Shown piece by piece: positions 53,682-63,517 of a DNA stretch of 64,000 nt. The stretch is from assembly GCA_019635485.1 (NCBI GenBank), contig JAHBZL010000014.1, positions 50,587-114,586 of the forward strand, read 5' to 3'. This DNA comes from Piscinibacter sp. (GTDB lineage: Bacteria; Pseudomonadota; Gammaproteobacteria; Burkholderiales; Burkholderiaceae_C). The translations under genes and the position numbers were made by a program. Within the stretch, counting starts at the first letter, position 1. Every line of letters begins with the position of its first letter. Below the pieces are notes generated by a model. That model was not told the origin of the DNA and made no database searches. It saw only the letters and a program-made list of their open reading frames with translations.

Positions 53682-54962
53682 ATGCAGATCACCGGCATGC
53701 TGCACGGTGCCCGGCTACTGCGGCTGGTGGACTTCCCCACCGCCGAAGTGCTCGGCCCGGACGCGTCCGAAGACCAGATCAGCGCGCTGATCCACCGCCA
53801 CGGCCAGGTGTTCGTCAAGCCGCTGTTCCGCGGCGGCGTCGGCAAGAAGGGCAAGTCCGGCCTGATCGGCCGCGCCACCACGCTGGCCCAGGCGCTGGCC
53901 GAGAAGGAGCGGCTCTACTTCGTCGAGCACCGCCACGGCCATGCCGTCGCCAAGGCCAACGGCGTCACCTTCGAGGGCGGCGTGCCGGCCGAGCACGAGG
54001 TCTATTTCTCGATCACCGACGACACGCGCTTCCGCGCGCCGACGCTGACGCTGACGCACCGCGGCGGCGTCGACATCGAGGAGCTGCCGCGCTCCGAGGT
54101 CGCGACCATCCCGTTCGACGCGCTGACCGGGCTGAAGGCCTTCGTCGTCGCCAACGCGCTGTCGGACATCGGCGCGCCGCGCGAGATCGTCTCGCCGCTG
54201 GTGCAGCACCTGCCCAAGCTGTGGGAGCTGATGCACCACTACGGCATGACGGCGCTCGAGCTGAACCCGATCCGCATGCGCGCCGACGCCGGCGGCCGCC
54301 TGACGCCGGTGGCCTGCGACTTCAAGTGCGGCTTCGACCGCGACGACCCGCGTGTCGCGCGCCTCGGCCTGCCGGACCACCTGTTCGCCGCCGACGTCGG
54401 CGCCTTCGAGCAGGAGGTGAACCAGCTGCGCACGCACCAGGGCCAGTCGGACGTGTTCGTGATCAACGAGCGCGGCACGATCCTCGCGCCGACCTTCGGC
54501 GGCGGCGCCAACAGCCTCGTCACCGAGGTGCTCGGCGAGGCCGCCAGCATCAGCTCGGACTTCGGCGGCAACCCGCCGTACGAGAAGATGAAGCAGGTGG
54601 CGCGCATCTGCTACCGCCACTTCCTGGCCCAGAGCAACGTGCTGTTCGTGATCGGCGGCAAGTCGAACAACACCGACATCCACGAGACGCTGCGCGCCAT
54701 CGGCGATGCGCTGCGCGAGCACTTCGCGACGCACGGCCCGACGCCGCTGTACGTGGTGGTCGGGCGCGGCGGGCCGAATCTGGTGCGCGGCTTCGGCGCG
54801 CTGGCCGACACCTGCGAGGCGCTCGGCCTGCCCTACCGCTTCTTCGGCTTCGACAGCGCGATCAGCGAGGTCGTCAACTACGCGAAGAAGGTCGACGACT
54901 GGATGAAGGCCGGCGGCCGTGCGTTGATCGCGCGCCAGATCGGCCTCCGCGACGCCGCCTGA
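53682..54962 (+). CDS. ATP-citrate lyase-like ATP-grasp/citrate-binding subunit
   Basis: A 426-residue protein that follows the N-terminal part of ATP-citrate lyase rather than plain succinyl-CoA synthetase beta. The ATP-grasp domain includes Lys46 in VFVKPLF, HRGGVDIEELPR and LELNPIRM. The C-terminal part contains GGGANSL, GGKSNNTDIHETLRAIGDAL (from Gly325) and VVGRGGPN with Arg362. These align by eye with GGGAS, GGSIANFTNVAATF and VRRGGPN of human ACLY, the citrate-binding segments. It would activate citrate with ATP and pass it to the subunit encoded 11 bp downstream. A different tricarboxylate substrate is possible. Confidence 0.75.
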   Translation: MQITGMLHGARLLRLVDFPTAEVLGPDASEDQISALIHRHGQVFVKPLFRGGVGKKGKSGLIGRATTLAQALAEKERLYFVEHRHGHAVAKANGVTFEGGVPAEHEVYFSITDDTRFRAPTLTLTHRGGVDIEELPRSEVATIPFDALTGLKAFVVANALSDIGAPREIVSPLVQHLPKLWELMHHYGMTALELNPIRMRADAGGRLTPVACDFKCGFDRDDPRVARLGLPDHLFAADVGAFEQEVNQLRTHQGQSDVFVINERGTILAPTFGGGANSLVTEVLGEAASISSDFGGNPPYEKMKQVARICYRHFLAQSNVLFVIGGKSNNTDIHETLRAIGDALREHFATHGPTPLYVVVGRGGPNLVRGFGALADTCEALGLPYRFFGFDSAISEVVNYAKKVDDWMKAGGRALIARQIGLRDAA

Positions 54963-54973
54963 GGAGAACCGAC

Positions 54974-57688
54974 ATGCATGCCAAAGGCCTCGACGGCTTC
55001 CCCTACTACCTCGGCATCGGCTCGCTGGCCGACGTCGCCACGCGCGGCAACCGCGTCTGCGTGCTCAACATCCTGGGCGGCGAAAGCCGGCAGGTGACGC
55101 CGACCAGCCACGTGTTCTCGGGCGGCAACGTCGTGTTCGGCACCTCGCCGGGACGCGGCGGCCAGGCCCTGAAGACCGCGCTCGGCGACATCCCGGTGTT
55201 CAACAACGTGCGCGAAGGCCTGGAGGCCGGGCACGCGTTCGACACCGGCGTGGTCTACCTGCCGCCCTCGGGCGTGCGCGACGGCGTGGCCGAACTGATC
55301 CGCGTGAACGGTGGCGCGCTGAAGAGGATCGTCATCGTCACCGAGAAGATCGCGGTGCACGACGCACGCGAGATCCGCGCGATGGCGCAAGGTGCCGGCG
55401 TCGACGTGATCGGCGGCAACTGCCTGGGCGTGGCCGACTCGTGGAGCCGCGTGCGCATCGGCGGCGCGCTCGGCGGCGACCATCCGGAAGAGACGCTGCT
55501 GCAGGGCACCGTCGCGGTGTTCTCCAACTCCGGCGGCTTCACCACCACCATCGCGCAGTACCTCGCCACCGAGGGCTGGGGCACGACCACGCTGGTGTCC
55601 TCGGGCAAGGACGTCTACATCCACTACGCGGCGCGCGACTTCGCGCATGCGCTGCGCCACGACGGCCGCTCGCGCGCCGCGGTGCTGTACTGCGAACCCG
55701 GCGGCTACTACGAGCACGGCATAGCCTGGGGCAAGCCGGTGGTGGCCTGCGTGGTCGGGCGCTGGAAGTCCAAGCTGACGCGCGCGGTCGGCCATGCCGG
55801 CGCGATGGCCGGCTCGGGCGACAGCGCGGCCGACAAGGAACGCTGGTTCATGGAGGCCTTCGGCGTCGACGCGATCTTCACGCCCGAGCGGCCGGTGGTC
55901 TCGAAGCAGGGGGCGGTGGTGACGAACATCGCGCACATCCCGGCGGCGCTGAGCGCGGTGATGGCGCTGTCGGGCGCGAAGCCCGACTTCGCGCCGCGCG
56001 GCAGCCTGACGCTCAAGCCCTGGCTGGCCAACGACCAGGGCCTGGCGCTGCCGGCCGAGCTGGCGCTCGCGCCGGTGACCGCGCCCGAGCCCTACGCGGT
56101 GCAGATCGCCGAGCTGGGCCGGCAGGTCGGCGCGGTGGTCGCACGCCAGAACATGAAGGACAAGTCGGGCGCCTCGGTGATGGACCCGACCACCCAGGTC
56201 ACCTCGGTGCACGGCCACTCGGTGCTCGAGCTGGCGCTGCAGCCGCTGCAGGCCAACTTCGCGCTGCCGCTGGTGCATGAGGCGGCGGGCCCGAACGACC
56301 GCGCGATGCTCGACATCGCCGTGGCCGCCGAGGTCAACCTGGTCGGCGACCCGATCCTGGTCGCCGCCGACGCGGCGCGCGAGGCCGGCAACTCGCCCAA
56401 CACGGTGATGGCCGCGGCGGTGGCGATCGTCGGCCCGCAGCGCGTGCAACGTGCGCTCGCCTGCTCGCGCGCGCTGATCGACCTGTTCGTCGGCTCGACG
56501 CTGAAGGAAGGCCACCACGTCGACTTCGACCACAGCGGCATCCGCGTCGACGCGGCCACGCGCGCGCTGTTCGTGGCGCGCGACGACGAGCGCGACGACC
56601 CGCGCGCCGCGGCGATGCTGGCGGCGGTGCGCGAACGCGGCGCCAAGTCGGTGTTCCTCGATTTCCTGGCGCGGCTCGACGCGCCGCTGTCACGCGACGC
56701 GGTGCTGGCCGCGATCGCGACGACCATCGCCTGGGGCCCGCTGGTGCGCAAGCGCATCAGCCGCCTGACCGCCGAGACGCTGCCCTGGTACCTGCGCCTG
56801 TACGGCGTGATGGTCGGCGCCACCATCCCCGGCCGGCACCACCAGAGCGGCTCGCTGTGCGGCATCTCGCGCGCCGAGCGCTTCGGGCAGTGGAGCATGG
56901 CCGACCTGTGTTATCTGGCGATGACCGGCCGCAAGCCGACGCCGGAGCAGGCGCTGCCGCTGCAGATCCTGGTCGGCCTGCTGATCTCCAACGGGCCGGG
57001 CGCGATCTCGCTGCAGGGCGCCAAGGGCGCGGTCTCGGCCGACGGGCCGCAGACGCCCGGCCGGGTGCAGATCAACAAGGCGATGGTCGGCTTCCTGACG
57101 CACACCGGCTACAGCCACGGCGGCAACGGCTTCGAGGGCATGGCCTTCCTGCTCGAGCAGTTCAAGGGCCTGGACCTGAAGGACCCGACCGACCCGAACC
57201 ACGGCCTGGACTTGAAGGCGATGGCCACCGCGTTCGCGAAGCGCTACAAGGCCGAGAAGCGCAGCGCGAAGGAGGCCGGCAGCGAGCTGCGGGCGCTGCC
57301 CGGCGTGCACCACCCGGTGTTCAAGGGCAAGCCGGTCAACCACGACCCGCGCGAGCGCTTCGTGGCGCGCCACCTGGCCGAGAACGGGCAGTACAACGTC
57401 TTCCACGCCTACTACCGCGAGCTGGTGCAGGCGCTCTACGACGCCGGCGCCACGCCCTATGTGTTCTGCGTCAACGTCGATGCGGTGATCGCCGCGCTGC
57501 TGCTGGCGCTGCTGTGGGACGAACACCGGCGCGGCGCGCTGAGCGTGCGCGACCTGGAGAATGCGGCCTTCACCGTGTTCCTCTACGGCCGCATGATCGG
57601 GGCCGCCGCCGAGATCGACGACCACCTGAACCGCGGGCGCAACATGGACACGCGCACCCCCGAAGCCCAGTGCAGCCACGTGCTGTAG
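54974..57688 (+). CDS. ATP-citrate lyase-like large subunit (CoA-ligase plus citrate-synthase-like domain)
   Basis: A 904-residue fusion. Residues 1-330 form a CoA-binding and succinyl-CoA-ligase alpha-type part with the phospho-acceptor His274 in VGHAGAMAG. Residues about 610-904 form a citrate-synthase-like domain with the catalytic set His715 (GYSHGGNG), His780 (GVHHPVFK) and Asp836 (CVNVDAV). This is the AclA layout, and the expected reaction is citrate plus CoA plus ATP to acetyl-CoA and oxaloacetate. AclA is normally about 610 residues; here about 280 extra residues (about 330-610) lie in the middle without a domain I recognise. It follows the ATP-grasp gene by 11 bp, with GAGGAGA before its ATG. 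Confidence 0.75.
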   Translation: MHAKGLDGFPYYLGIGSLADVATRGNRVCVLNILGGESRQVTPTSHVFSGGNVVFGTSPGRGGQALKTALGDIPVFNNVREGLEAGHAFDTGVVYLPPSGVRDGVAELIRVNGGALKRIVIVTEKIAVHDAREIRAMAQGAGVDVIGGNCLGVADSWSRVRIGGALGGDHPEETLLQGTVAVFSNSGGFTTTIAQYLATEGWGTTTLVSSGKDVYIHYAARDFAHALRHDGRSRAAVLYCEPGGYYEHGIAWGKPVVACVVGRWKSKLTRAVGHAGAMAGSGDSAADKERWFMEAFGVDAIFTPERPVVSKQGAVVTNIAHIPAALSAVMALSGAKPDFAPRGSLTLKPWLANDQGLALPAELALAPVTAPEPYAVQIAELGRQVGAVVARQNMKDKSGASVMDPTTQVTSVHGHSVLELALQPLQANFALPLVHEAAGPNDRAMLDIAVAAEVNLVGDPILVAADAAREAGNSPNTVMAAAVAIVGPQRVQRALACSRALIDLFVGSTLKEGHHVDFDHSGIRVDAATRALFVARDDERDDPRAAAMLAAVRERGAKSVFLDFLARLDAPLSRDAVLAAIATTIAWGPLVRKRISRLTAETLPWYLRLYGVMVGATIPGRHHQSGSLCGISRAERFGQWSMADLCYLAMTGRKPTPEQALPLQILVGLLISNGPGAISLQGAKGAVSADGPQTPGRVQINKAMVGFLTHTGYSHGGNGFEGMAFLLEQFKGLDLKDPTDPNHGLDLKAMATAFAKRYKAEKRSAKEAGSELRALPGVHHPVFKGKPVNHDPRERFVARHLAENGQYNVFHAYYRELVQALYDAGATPYVFCVNVDAVIAALLLALLWDEHRRGALSVRDLENAAFTVFLYGRMIGAAAEIDDHLNRGRNMDTRTPEAQCSHVL

Positions 57689-58752
57689 TCCTGCCGTCGC
57701 GCCGCATCGCCCACGCGGCCGCCACGCTGGCGGCCGCGCTGGCGGCGGCGCTGCTCTTCGAGCGGCTGCACGCGCCGCTGCCGTGGATGACCGGCCCGCT
57801 GCTGATCGTCGGGCTGGGCGGCGTGCTCGGGCTGCCGGTGCACTGCCCGGCCGCGCTGCGCCACGCCGGCCAGTGGTCGATTGGTACCGCGCTCGGCCTG
57901 TACTTCACGCCCGGCGTGCTGGCCGCGGTCGCGGGGCTGGCGCCGGCGCTGCTGGCCGGCATCGCGTGGGCGATGCTGATGGGCTGGCTGTTCTACCGCT
58001 GGCTGGCCGCCGTGTCCGGTGCCGCGACGGCGCAGGAGCGTGCCACCGCGTGGTTCGCCGCCGCGATCGGCGGTGCCTCCGAGATGGCCGTGCTGGGCGA
58101 GCGCCACGGCGGGCGCATCGACGGCATCGCCGCGGCGCATTCACTGCGGGTGCTGATCGTCGTGCTGGGCGTGCCCTTCGGCCTGCAATGGGCCGGCCTG
58201 CACGGCCTCGCACCGCCGCCGCCCGGCCCGGCCGAAGTGCACCCCGCCGGGCTCGCGCTGCTGGCCGCGCTGACGCTGGCCGGTTCGCTGCTGCTGCGCC
58301 GCTGGCACGTGCCGAACGCCTGGGTGCTGGGCTCACTGGCCGTCGCCCTGTTGCTGACCGGCAGCGGCGTCGAGCTGTCGGCGTGGCCGCGCCCGTTCAG
58401 CGACGCGGCGCAACTGCTGATCGGCTGCGCGCTCGGGCAGCGCTTCACGCCCGACTTCGTGCACCGCGCGCCGCGCTGGCTGGCGGCGGTGGCGCTGGGC
58501 ACGCTGGCCCTGCTGGCCGGTTCCGCCGGCTTCGCGTGGCTGCTGGCCAGCGCTGCGGCCCGGCCCTGGGCCACGGTGCTGCTGGGTACGGTGCCAGGCG
58601 GCATGGCCGAGATGTGCATCACCGCCAAGGTGCTGCAGCTCGGCGTGCCGACCGTGACGGCCTTCCACGTCACGCGCTACGTCGCGGTGCTGCTGGGCAC
58701 CGGGCCGCTGTTCCAGTGGGCGGAGCGGCGCCGGCGGGCCCACGCCGGCTGA
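57670..58752 (+). CDS. AbrB-family membrane protein
   Basis: A 360-residue inner-membrane protein built of two similar halves, each with several helices; GGASEMAVLGERHG and VPGGMAEMCITAKVLQ are the paired signatures of this family (often called AbrB duplication or ammonia monooxygenase-like). Despite the name it is unrelated to the DNA-binding AbrB. The best start is the GTG at 57670, overlapping the preceding gene by 19 bp. It often accompanies TctABC systems and may be a transporter. Its role here is unproven. Confidence 0.78.
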   Translation: MQPRAVVLPSRRIAHAAATLAAALAAALLFERLHAPLPWMTGPLLIVGLGGVLGLPVHCPAALRHAGQWSIGTALGLYFTPGVLAAVAGLAPALLAGIAWAMLMGWLFYRWLAAVSGAATAQERATAWFAAAIGGASEMAVLGERHGGRIDGIAAAHSLRVLIVVLGVPFGLQWAGLHGLAPPPPGPAEVHPAGLALLAALTLAGSLLLRRWHVPNAWVLGSLAVALLLTGSGVELSAWPRPFSDAAQLLIGCALGQRFTPDFVHRAPRWLAAVALGTLALLAGSAGFAWLLASAAARPWATVLLGTVPGGMAEMCITAKVLQLGVPTVTAFHVTRYVAVLLGTGPLFQWAERRRRAHAG

Positions 58753-58764
58753 GGCCCCGCGGGT

Positions 58765-60183
58765 TCAGGCGTTCAGCGCGGCCAGCACCTCGTCGAGCAT
58801 CTTCTTCGCGTCGCCGAACAGCATGCGGTTGTTGTCCTTGTAGAAGAGCGGGTTGTCGACCCCGGCGTAGCCGGAGGCCATGCTGCGCTTCATCACGACG
58901 GACGTCCGCGCCTTCCAGACCTCCAGCACCGGCATGCCGGCGATCGGGCTGGTCGGATCCTCCTGCGCGGCCGGGTTCACGATGTCGTTCGCGCCGATCA
59001 CCATCGACACGTCGGTGTCGGGGAAGTCCTCGTTGATCTCGTCCATCTCGAGCACGATGTCGTACGGCACCTTCGCCTCGGCGAGCAGCACGTTCATGTG
59101 GCCCGGCATGCGGCCCGCGACCGGGTGGATGCCGAAGCGCACGGTCACGCCCTTCTCGCGCAGCTTCTTCGTGATCTCGCACACCACGTGCTGGGCCTGC
59201 GCCACCGCCATGCCGTAACCGGGCACGATGACCACGCTCTTGGCCTCGCGCAGCAGCTCGGCGGTCTCCACCGCGCTGATCGGCGTCACCTCGCCGGCGG
59301 GCTGGGCCGCGCCGCCCGCGGCCGGCGCCGGCGCGCCGCCGCCGGTGCCGAAGCCGCCCGCGATGACGCTGATGAAGTTGCGGTTCATCGCCCGGCACAT
59401 GATGTACGACAGGATCGCGCCCGACGAGCCGACCAGCGCGCCGACGACGATCAGCAGGTCGTTGCTGAGCATGAAGCCGGTGGCGGCCGCGGCCCAGCCC
59501 GAGTAGCTGTTGAGCATCGAGACGACCACCGGCATGTCCGCGCCGCCGATCGCCATCACCATGTGCACGCCGAACAGCAGCGCGATCACCGTCATCACGA
59601 GCAGCGCCAGCATGCCGGCCTGCACGGTCTCGGCATGCAGGAAGACGCGCCCGAACCAGATCACGATCAGCAGCCCGAGCAGGTTGATCCAGTGCCGGCC
59701 GGGCAGCAGCATGGGCTTGCCGCCGATCTTGCCGGAGAGCTTGCCGAACGCGATCACCGAGCCGGAGAACGTGACGGCGCCGATCAGGATGCCGATGTAG
59801 ACCTCGATCTCGTGAATGGCCTTCTCGGCCTCGGTCGGGAACACGGTCGAGGTGTCGACATAGCTCGCGAAGCCGACCAGGCAGGCGGCCAGGCCGACCA
59901 GGCTGTGCATCAGCGCGACCAGCTCCGGCATCTGCGTCATCTGCACCTTCTTCGCCGCGAAGAGGCCGATGCTGCCGCCGACGACCAGCGCGCCGATGAT
60001 CCAGGCGTAGCCAGCCGGCGTGACCCGCGGGCCGAGCACCGTGGCCAGCACCGCCAGCGTCATGCCGACGATGCCGAACACGTTGCCGCGGCGCGCGGTC
60101 TCGGGGTTGGACAGGCCGCCCAGGCTGAGGATGAAGAGGATGGTGGCGCCGATGTAGGCGACGGTGGCGAGGCTTGCTGTCAT
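58765..60183 (-). CDS. pntB: NAD(P) transhydrogenase subunit beta
   Basis: A 472-residue protein with about nine N-terminal membrane helices and a C-terminal NADP-binding domain III ([37 protein letters not shown]-type segment; [14 protein letters not shown]). It forms the proton channel and NADP site of the energy-linked transhydrogenase. It lies 10 bp after pntA on the same strand. An Ala/Pro/Gly-rich linker near residue 280 is somewhat long. Confidence 0.96.
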   Translation of the reverse strand: MTASLATVAYIGATILFILSLGGLSNPETARRGNVFGIVGMTLAVLATVLGPRVTPAGYAWIIGALVVGGSIGLFAAKKVQMTQMPELVALMHSLVGLAACLVGFASYVDTSTVFPTEAEKAIHEIEVYIGILIGAVTFSGSVIAFGKLSGKIGGKPMLLPGRHWINLLGLLIVIWFGRVFLHAETVQAGMLALLVMTVIALLFGVHMVMAIGGADMPVVVSMLNSYSGWAAAATGFMLSNDLLIVVGALVGSSGAILSYIMCRAMNRNFISVIAGGFGTGGGAPAPAAGGAAQPAGEVTPISAVETAELLREAKSVVIVPGYGMAVAQAQHVVCEITKKLREKGVTVRFGIHPVAGRMPGHMNVLLAEAKVPYDIVLEMDEINEDFPDTDVSMVIGANDIVNPAAQEDPTSPIAGMPVLEVWKARTSVVMKRSMASGYAGVDNPLFYKDNNRMLFGDAKKMLDEVLAALNA

Positions 60184-60193
60184 GGCCGCCTCC

Positions 60194-61771
60194 TCACTTG
60201 CGGAACATCGCCAGCATGCGCCGCGTCACCGCGAAGCCGCCGAACATGTTGATCGCCGTGAGCGCGAGCGCGACGACGGCCATGCCGAGGATCAGCAGCG
60301 ACGGCCGGTCGGCGCTGTCGCCGGCCAGCGGCGGCGCGATCTGGATCAGCGCGCCGATCGCGATGATCGACGAGATCGCGTTGGTGACGCTCATCAGCGG
60401 CGTATGCAGCGAGGGCGTGACGTTCCAGATCACCATGTAGCCGATGAAGCAGGCCAGCACGAACACCGTGAAGTGCGACAGGAACGAGGCCGGCGCGAAC
60501 AGGCCGACCACCAGCAGCGCAAGCGCGCCGAGGCCGAACACCAGCGCCAGCGACCTGGCGGACATCGGCTCGCCGGCGCCATGCCCGTGGCCCTTCGGCG
60601 CCGCGACCGCGGCGGCCGGCTTGGCCGGCGGCGGCGCCGGCAGCTTCAGCGGCGGCGGCGGCCAGGTGATGCTGCCGTCCTTGATCACCGTGAGGCCGCG
60701 GATCGCGTCGTCTTCCATGTTGACGTTGACGACGCCGTCCTTGGTCTTGCACAGCTCCTCGGTCAGGCGCAGCAGGTTGTTCGAGTACAGCGTCGACGAC
60801 TGCTTGGCCAGCCGGCTCGCCAGGTCGGTGTAGCCGACGATGGTCACGCCATGCTTGACCACCGCCTTCCCGGGTTCGGTCAGCTCGCAGTTGCCGCCCT
60901 GCTCGGCCGCCATGTCGACGATCACGCTGCCCGGCTTCATGCTCTGCACCATCTCGGCGGTGATCAGCTTCGGCGCCGGCTTGCCCGGGATCAGCGCGGT
61001 CGTGATGATGATGTCGCACTCCTGCGCCTGCTGCGCATACATCGCGCGCTGCGCCTGCTGGAAGCCCTCGCTCATCACCTTGGCGTAGCCGCCGCCGCCC
61101 GAGCCTTCCTCCTCGTAGTCGACCTTGACGAACTCGCCGCCCAGCGAGACGACCTGGTCGGCCACCTCGGCGCGCGTGTCGTTGGCGCGCACGATCGCGC
61201 CCAGCCCGGCCGCGGTGCCGATCGCGGCCAGCCCGGCCACGCCGGCGCCGGCGATGAACACCTTGGCCGGCGGGATCTTGCCCGCGGCCGTGACCTGGCC
61301 GTTGAAGAAGCGCCCGAACGCATTGGCGGCCTCGATCACCGCGCGGTAGCCGCTGACGCCGGCCATCGAGGTCAGCGCGTCCATCTTCTGCGCGCGCGAC
61401 AGCTGGCGCGGCAGCGAGTCGATCGCGAGCACGGTGGCCCGGCGGGCGGCCAGCTGCTGCATCAGCTCCGGGTTCTGCGCCGGCCACACGAAGCCGATCA
61501 GCGTGCCGCCTTCGCGCAGCAGGCCGACCTCCTCCGCGCTCGGCGGCCGCACCTTGAAGACGATGTCGCTGCCGGACCAGAGCTCGGCCGCGCTGTCCAC
61601 GACCTGCGCCCCGGCCGCGCGGTAGGCGTCGTCGCCGAAGTTCGCGGCCTCGCCGGCGCCGCGCTGCACGGCGACCGAGAAGCCGAGCTTGACGAGCTTT
61701 CCGACCACGTCGGGCACGGTCGCGACGCGCTTCTCGCCCGCCGCCGTCTCGAGCGGTACGCCAATCTGCAT
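60194..61771 (-). CDS. pntA: NAD(P) transhydrogenase subunit alpha
   Basis: A 525-residue fused alpha subunit. The NAD-binding domain I (about 1-390) contains [20 protein letters not shown], and a Pro/Ala linker leads to four C-terminal membrane helices. With PntB it reduces NADP with NADH at the expense of the proton gradient. I chose the ATG at 61771 (MQIGVPLE) with GAGGAGA upstream, over a longer frame. It is divergent from the Nudix gene. Confidence 0.96.
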   Translation of the reverse strand: MQIGVPLETAAGEKRVATVPDVVGKLVKLGFSVAVQRGAGEAANFGDDAYRAAGAQVVDSAAELWSGSDIVFKVRPPSAEEVGLLREGGTLIGFVWPAQNPELMQQLAARRATVLAIDSLPRQLSRAQKMDALTSMAGVSGYRAVIEAANAFGRFFNGQVTAAGKIPPAKVFIAGAGVAGLAAIGTAAGLGAIVRANDTRAEVADQVVSLGGEFVKVDYEEEGSGGGGYAKVMSEGFQQAQRAMYAQQAQECDIIITTALIPGKPAPKLITAEMVQSMKPGSVIVDMAAEQGGNCELTEPGKAVVKHGVTIVGYTDLASRLAKQSSTLYSNNLLRLTEELCKTKDGVVNVNMEDDAIRGLTVIKDGSITWPPPPLKLPAPPPAKPAAAVAAPKGHGHGAGEPMSARSLALVFGLGALALLVVGLFAPASFLSHFTVFVLACFIGYMVIWNVTPSLHTPLMSVTNAISSIIAIGALIQIAPPLAGDSADRPSLLILGMAVVALALTAINMFGGFAVTRRMLAMFRK

Positions 61772-61841
61772 TCTTGTCTCCTCAGCCCCGGATGGTCGAA
61801 CGCGCGAGCTTACACAATGCCGGCGCGGGTACGATCCGGCC

Positions 61842-62339
61842 ATGCCCGCCCGCTGGAGCCCGAGCGTCACCGTCGCCGCGATCATCGAGCGCGACGGCCG
61901 CTACCTGCTGGTCGAGGAGGAGACGCCGGAAGGCTTGCGCCTGAACAACCCGGCCGGCCACCTCGACCCCGGCGAGAGCCCGCAGCAGGGCGTGGCACGC
62001 GAGGCGCTCGAGGAGACCGCCCGGGTGTTCGTGCCCGAGCACCTGGTCGGCGTGTACCTGTCGCGCTTCCAGCGCCCGGCCCGCGGCGAGGACGTGACCT
62101 ACGTGCGTTTCGCCTTCGGCGGGGCGGTCGGCGAGCCCGACCCGACCCGTGCGCTCGACGAGGGCATCGTGCGTACGCTGTGGATGACGCCGGCCGAGGT
62201 GCGGGCCAGCCAGGCCCGCCACCGCAGCGCGCTGGTGCTGCGCTGCATCGAGGACCATGCGGCGGGCCGGCGCTTCCCGCTCGACCTCGTCCACGCCGAC
62301 CCGTCGCTGGTCACACCGGAAATCAAATCCGGCACCTGA
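61842..62339 (+). CDS. Nudix hydrolase (NudJ-like)
   Basis: A 165-residue Nudix protein. The box GHLDPGE...REALEETA is complete except that the last Gly is Ala. The start [20 protein letters not shown] and the position directly before mnmA match E. coli NudJ (YmfB), a phosphatase acting on nucleoside di- and triphosphates and HMP pyrophosphate. The start at 61842 fits the family length. Confidence 0.87.
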   Translation: MPARWSPSVTVAAIIERDGRYLLVEEETPEGLRLNNPAGHLDPGESPQQGVAREALEETARVFVPEHLVGVYLSRFQRPARGEDVTYVRFAFGGAVGEPDPTRALDEGIVRTLWMTPAEVRASQARHRSALVLRCIEDHAAGRRFPLDLVHADPSLVTPEIKSGT

Positions 62340-62404
62340 GCGGGCCAGGGCCGGGGTTCCATGGTGCGGGCAAGGGGCAGGGCCCGGGCGGGATAATTCC
62401 GCCC

Positions 62405-63517
62405 ATGGACAAGCGGCAACGGGTCGTCGTCGGGCTCTCCGGCGGGGTCGACTCCGCGGTCACCGCCCACCTGCTGAAGCAGCAGGGGCACGAGGTGGTC
62501 GCGATCTTCATGAAGAACTGGGAGGACGACGACGACAGCGAGTACTGCTCGTCGCGGCAGGACTTCCTGGACGCGGCGGCGGTGGCCGACGTGCTGGGTG
62601 TCGAGCTCGAGCACGTCAACTTCGCGGCCGACTACAAGGACCGCGTGTTCGCCGAGTTCCTGCGCGAGTACCAGGCCGGCCGCACGCCGAACCCGGACGT
62701 GCTGTGCAATGCCGAGATCAAGTTCAAGGCCTTCCTCGACCACGCGCTGCGCCTGGGCGCCGAGAAGATCGCCACCGGCCACTACGCGCGGGTGCGGCAA
62801 GGCGCGGCCGGCTACGAGCTGCTCAAGGGGCTGGACCCGCTGAAGGACCAGAGCTACTTCCTGCACCGCCTGACGCAGGAGCAGCTGGCGCGCACCTGGT
62901 TCCCGGTCGGCGAGCTGGCCAAGACCGAGGTGCGCCGCATCGCCGCCGAGATCGGCCTGCCGAACGCGCGCAAGAAGGACTCGACCGGCATCTGCTTCAT
63001 CGGCGAGCGGCCGTTCCGCGAGTTCCTGAATCGCTACCTCGCCAACACGCCCGGCCCGATCCGGGACGACCGCGGCCGCACGATCGGCGAGCACGTGGGC
63101 CTGTCGTTCTACACGCTGGGGCAGCGCAAGGGCATCGGCATCGGCGGGCTGAAGGAACGCGGCGCGGCGCGCGGCGGCAGCGAGCACGAGCCCTGGTTCG
63201 TGGCGCGCAAGGACATGGCGAGCAACACGCTCTACGTCGTGCAGGGCCACGACCATCCCTGGCTGCTCTCGCCGACGCTGCGCGCCGACGACGCCAGCTG
63301 GATCGCCGGCCACGCCCCCGCCGCCGGCGGCTTCGCCGCGAAGACCCGCTACCGGCAGAGCGACGCGGCCTGCCGCCTGGCCGGTGGCGCGAACGGCAGC
63401 TTCGCGCTCGACTTCGCCGCGCCGCAATGGGCCGTCACGCCCGGCCAGTCGGCCGTGCTGTACGACGGCGAGGTGTGTCTCGGCGGCGGTGTGATCGCCG
63501 GCGCGGAAACGGCGTAG
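62405..63517 (+). CDS. mnmA: tRNA-specific 2-thiouridylase
   Basis: A 370-residue enzyme that thiolates U34 of Lys, Glu and Gln tRNAs. The PP-loop is [11 protein letters not shown], and the two catalytic cysteines are in [11 protein letters not shown] and [10 protein letters not shown]. The central tRNA-binding and C-terminal beta-barrel domains are present. It receives sulfur from the cysteine desulfurase relay. It ends directly at the stop of the convergent CAP-domain gene, with no spacer. Confidence 0.96.
   Translation: MDKRQRVVVGLSGGVDSAVTAHLLKQQGHEVVAIFMKNWEDDDDSEYCSSRQDFLDAAAVADVLGVELEHVNFAADYKDRVFAEFLREYQAGRTPNPDVLCNAEIKFKAFLDHALRLGAEKIATGHYARVRQGAAGYELLKGLDPLKDQSYFLHRLTQEQLARTWFPVGELAKTEVRRIAAEIGLPNARKKDSTGICFIGERPFREFLNRYLANTPGPIRDDRGRTIGEHVGLSFYTLGQRKGIGIGGLKERGAARGGSEHEPWFVARKDMASNTLYVVQGHDHPWLLSPTLRADDASWIAGHAPAAGGFAAKTRYRQSDAACRLAGGANGSFALDFAAPQWAVTPGQSAVLYDGEVCLGGGVIAGAETA

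Noticed and set aside
52601-57688. A single open frame of 1695 codons through tctA, the ATP-grasp gene and the large lyase gene
   Set aside because: The first 2.4 kb read arginine- and alanine-rich nonsense in the wrong frame of tctA and the ATP-grasp gene. The real gene starts at 54974 after a good ribosome binding site.
53682-57688. Ordinary succinyl-CoA synthetase genes (sucCD)
   Set aside because: The second gene carries a citrate-synthase-like domain with its catalytic residues, and the first has the citrate-binding extension segments of ATP-citrate lyase.
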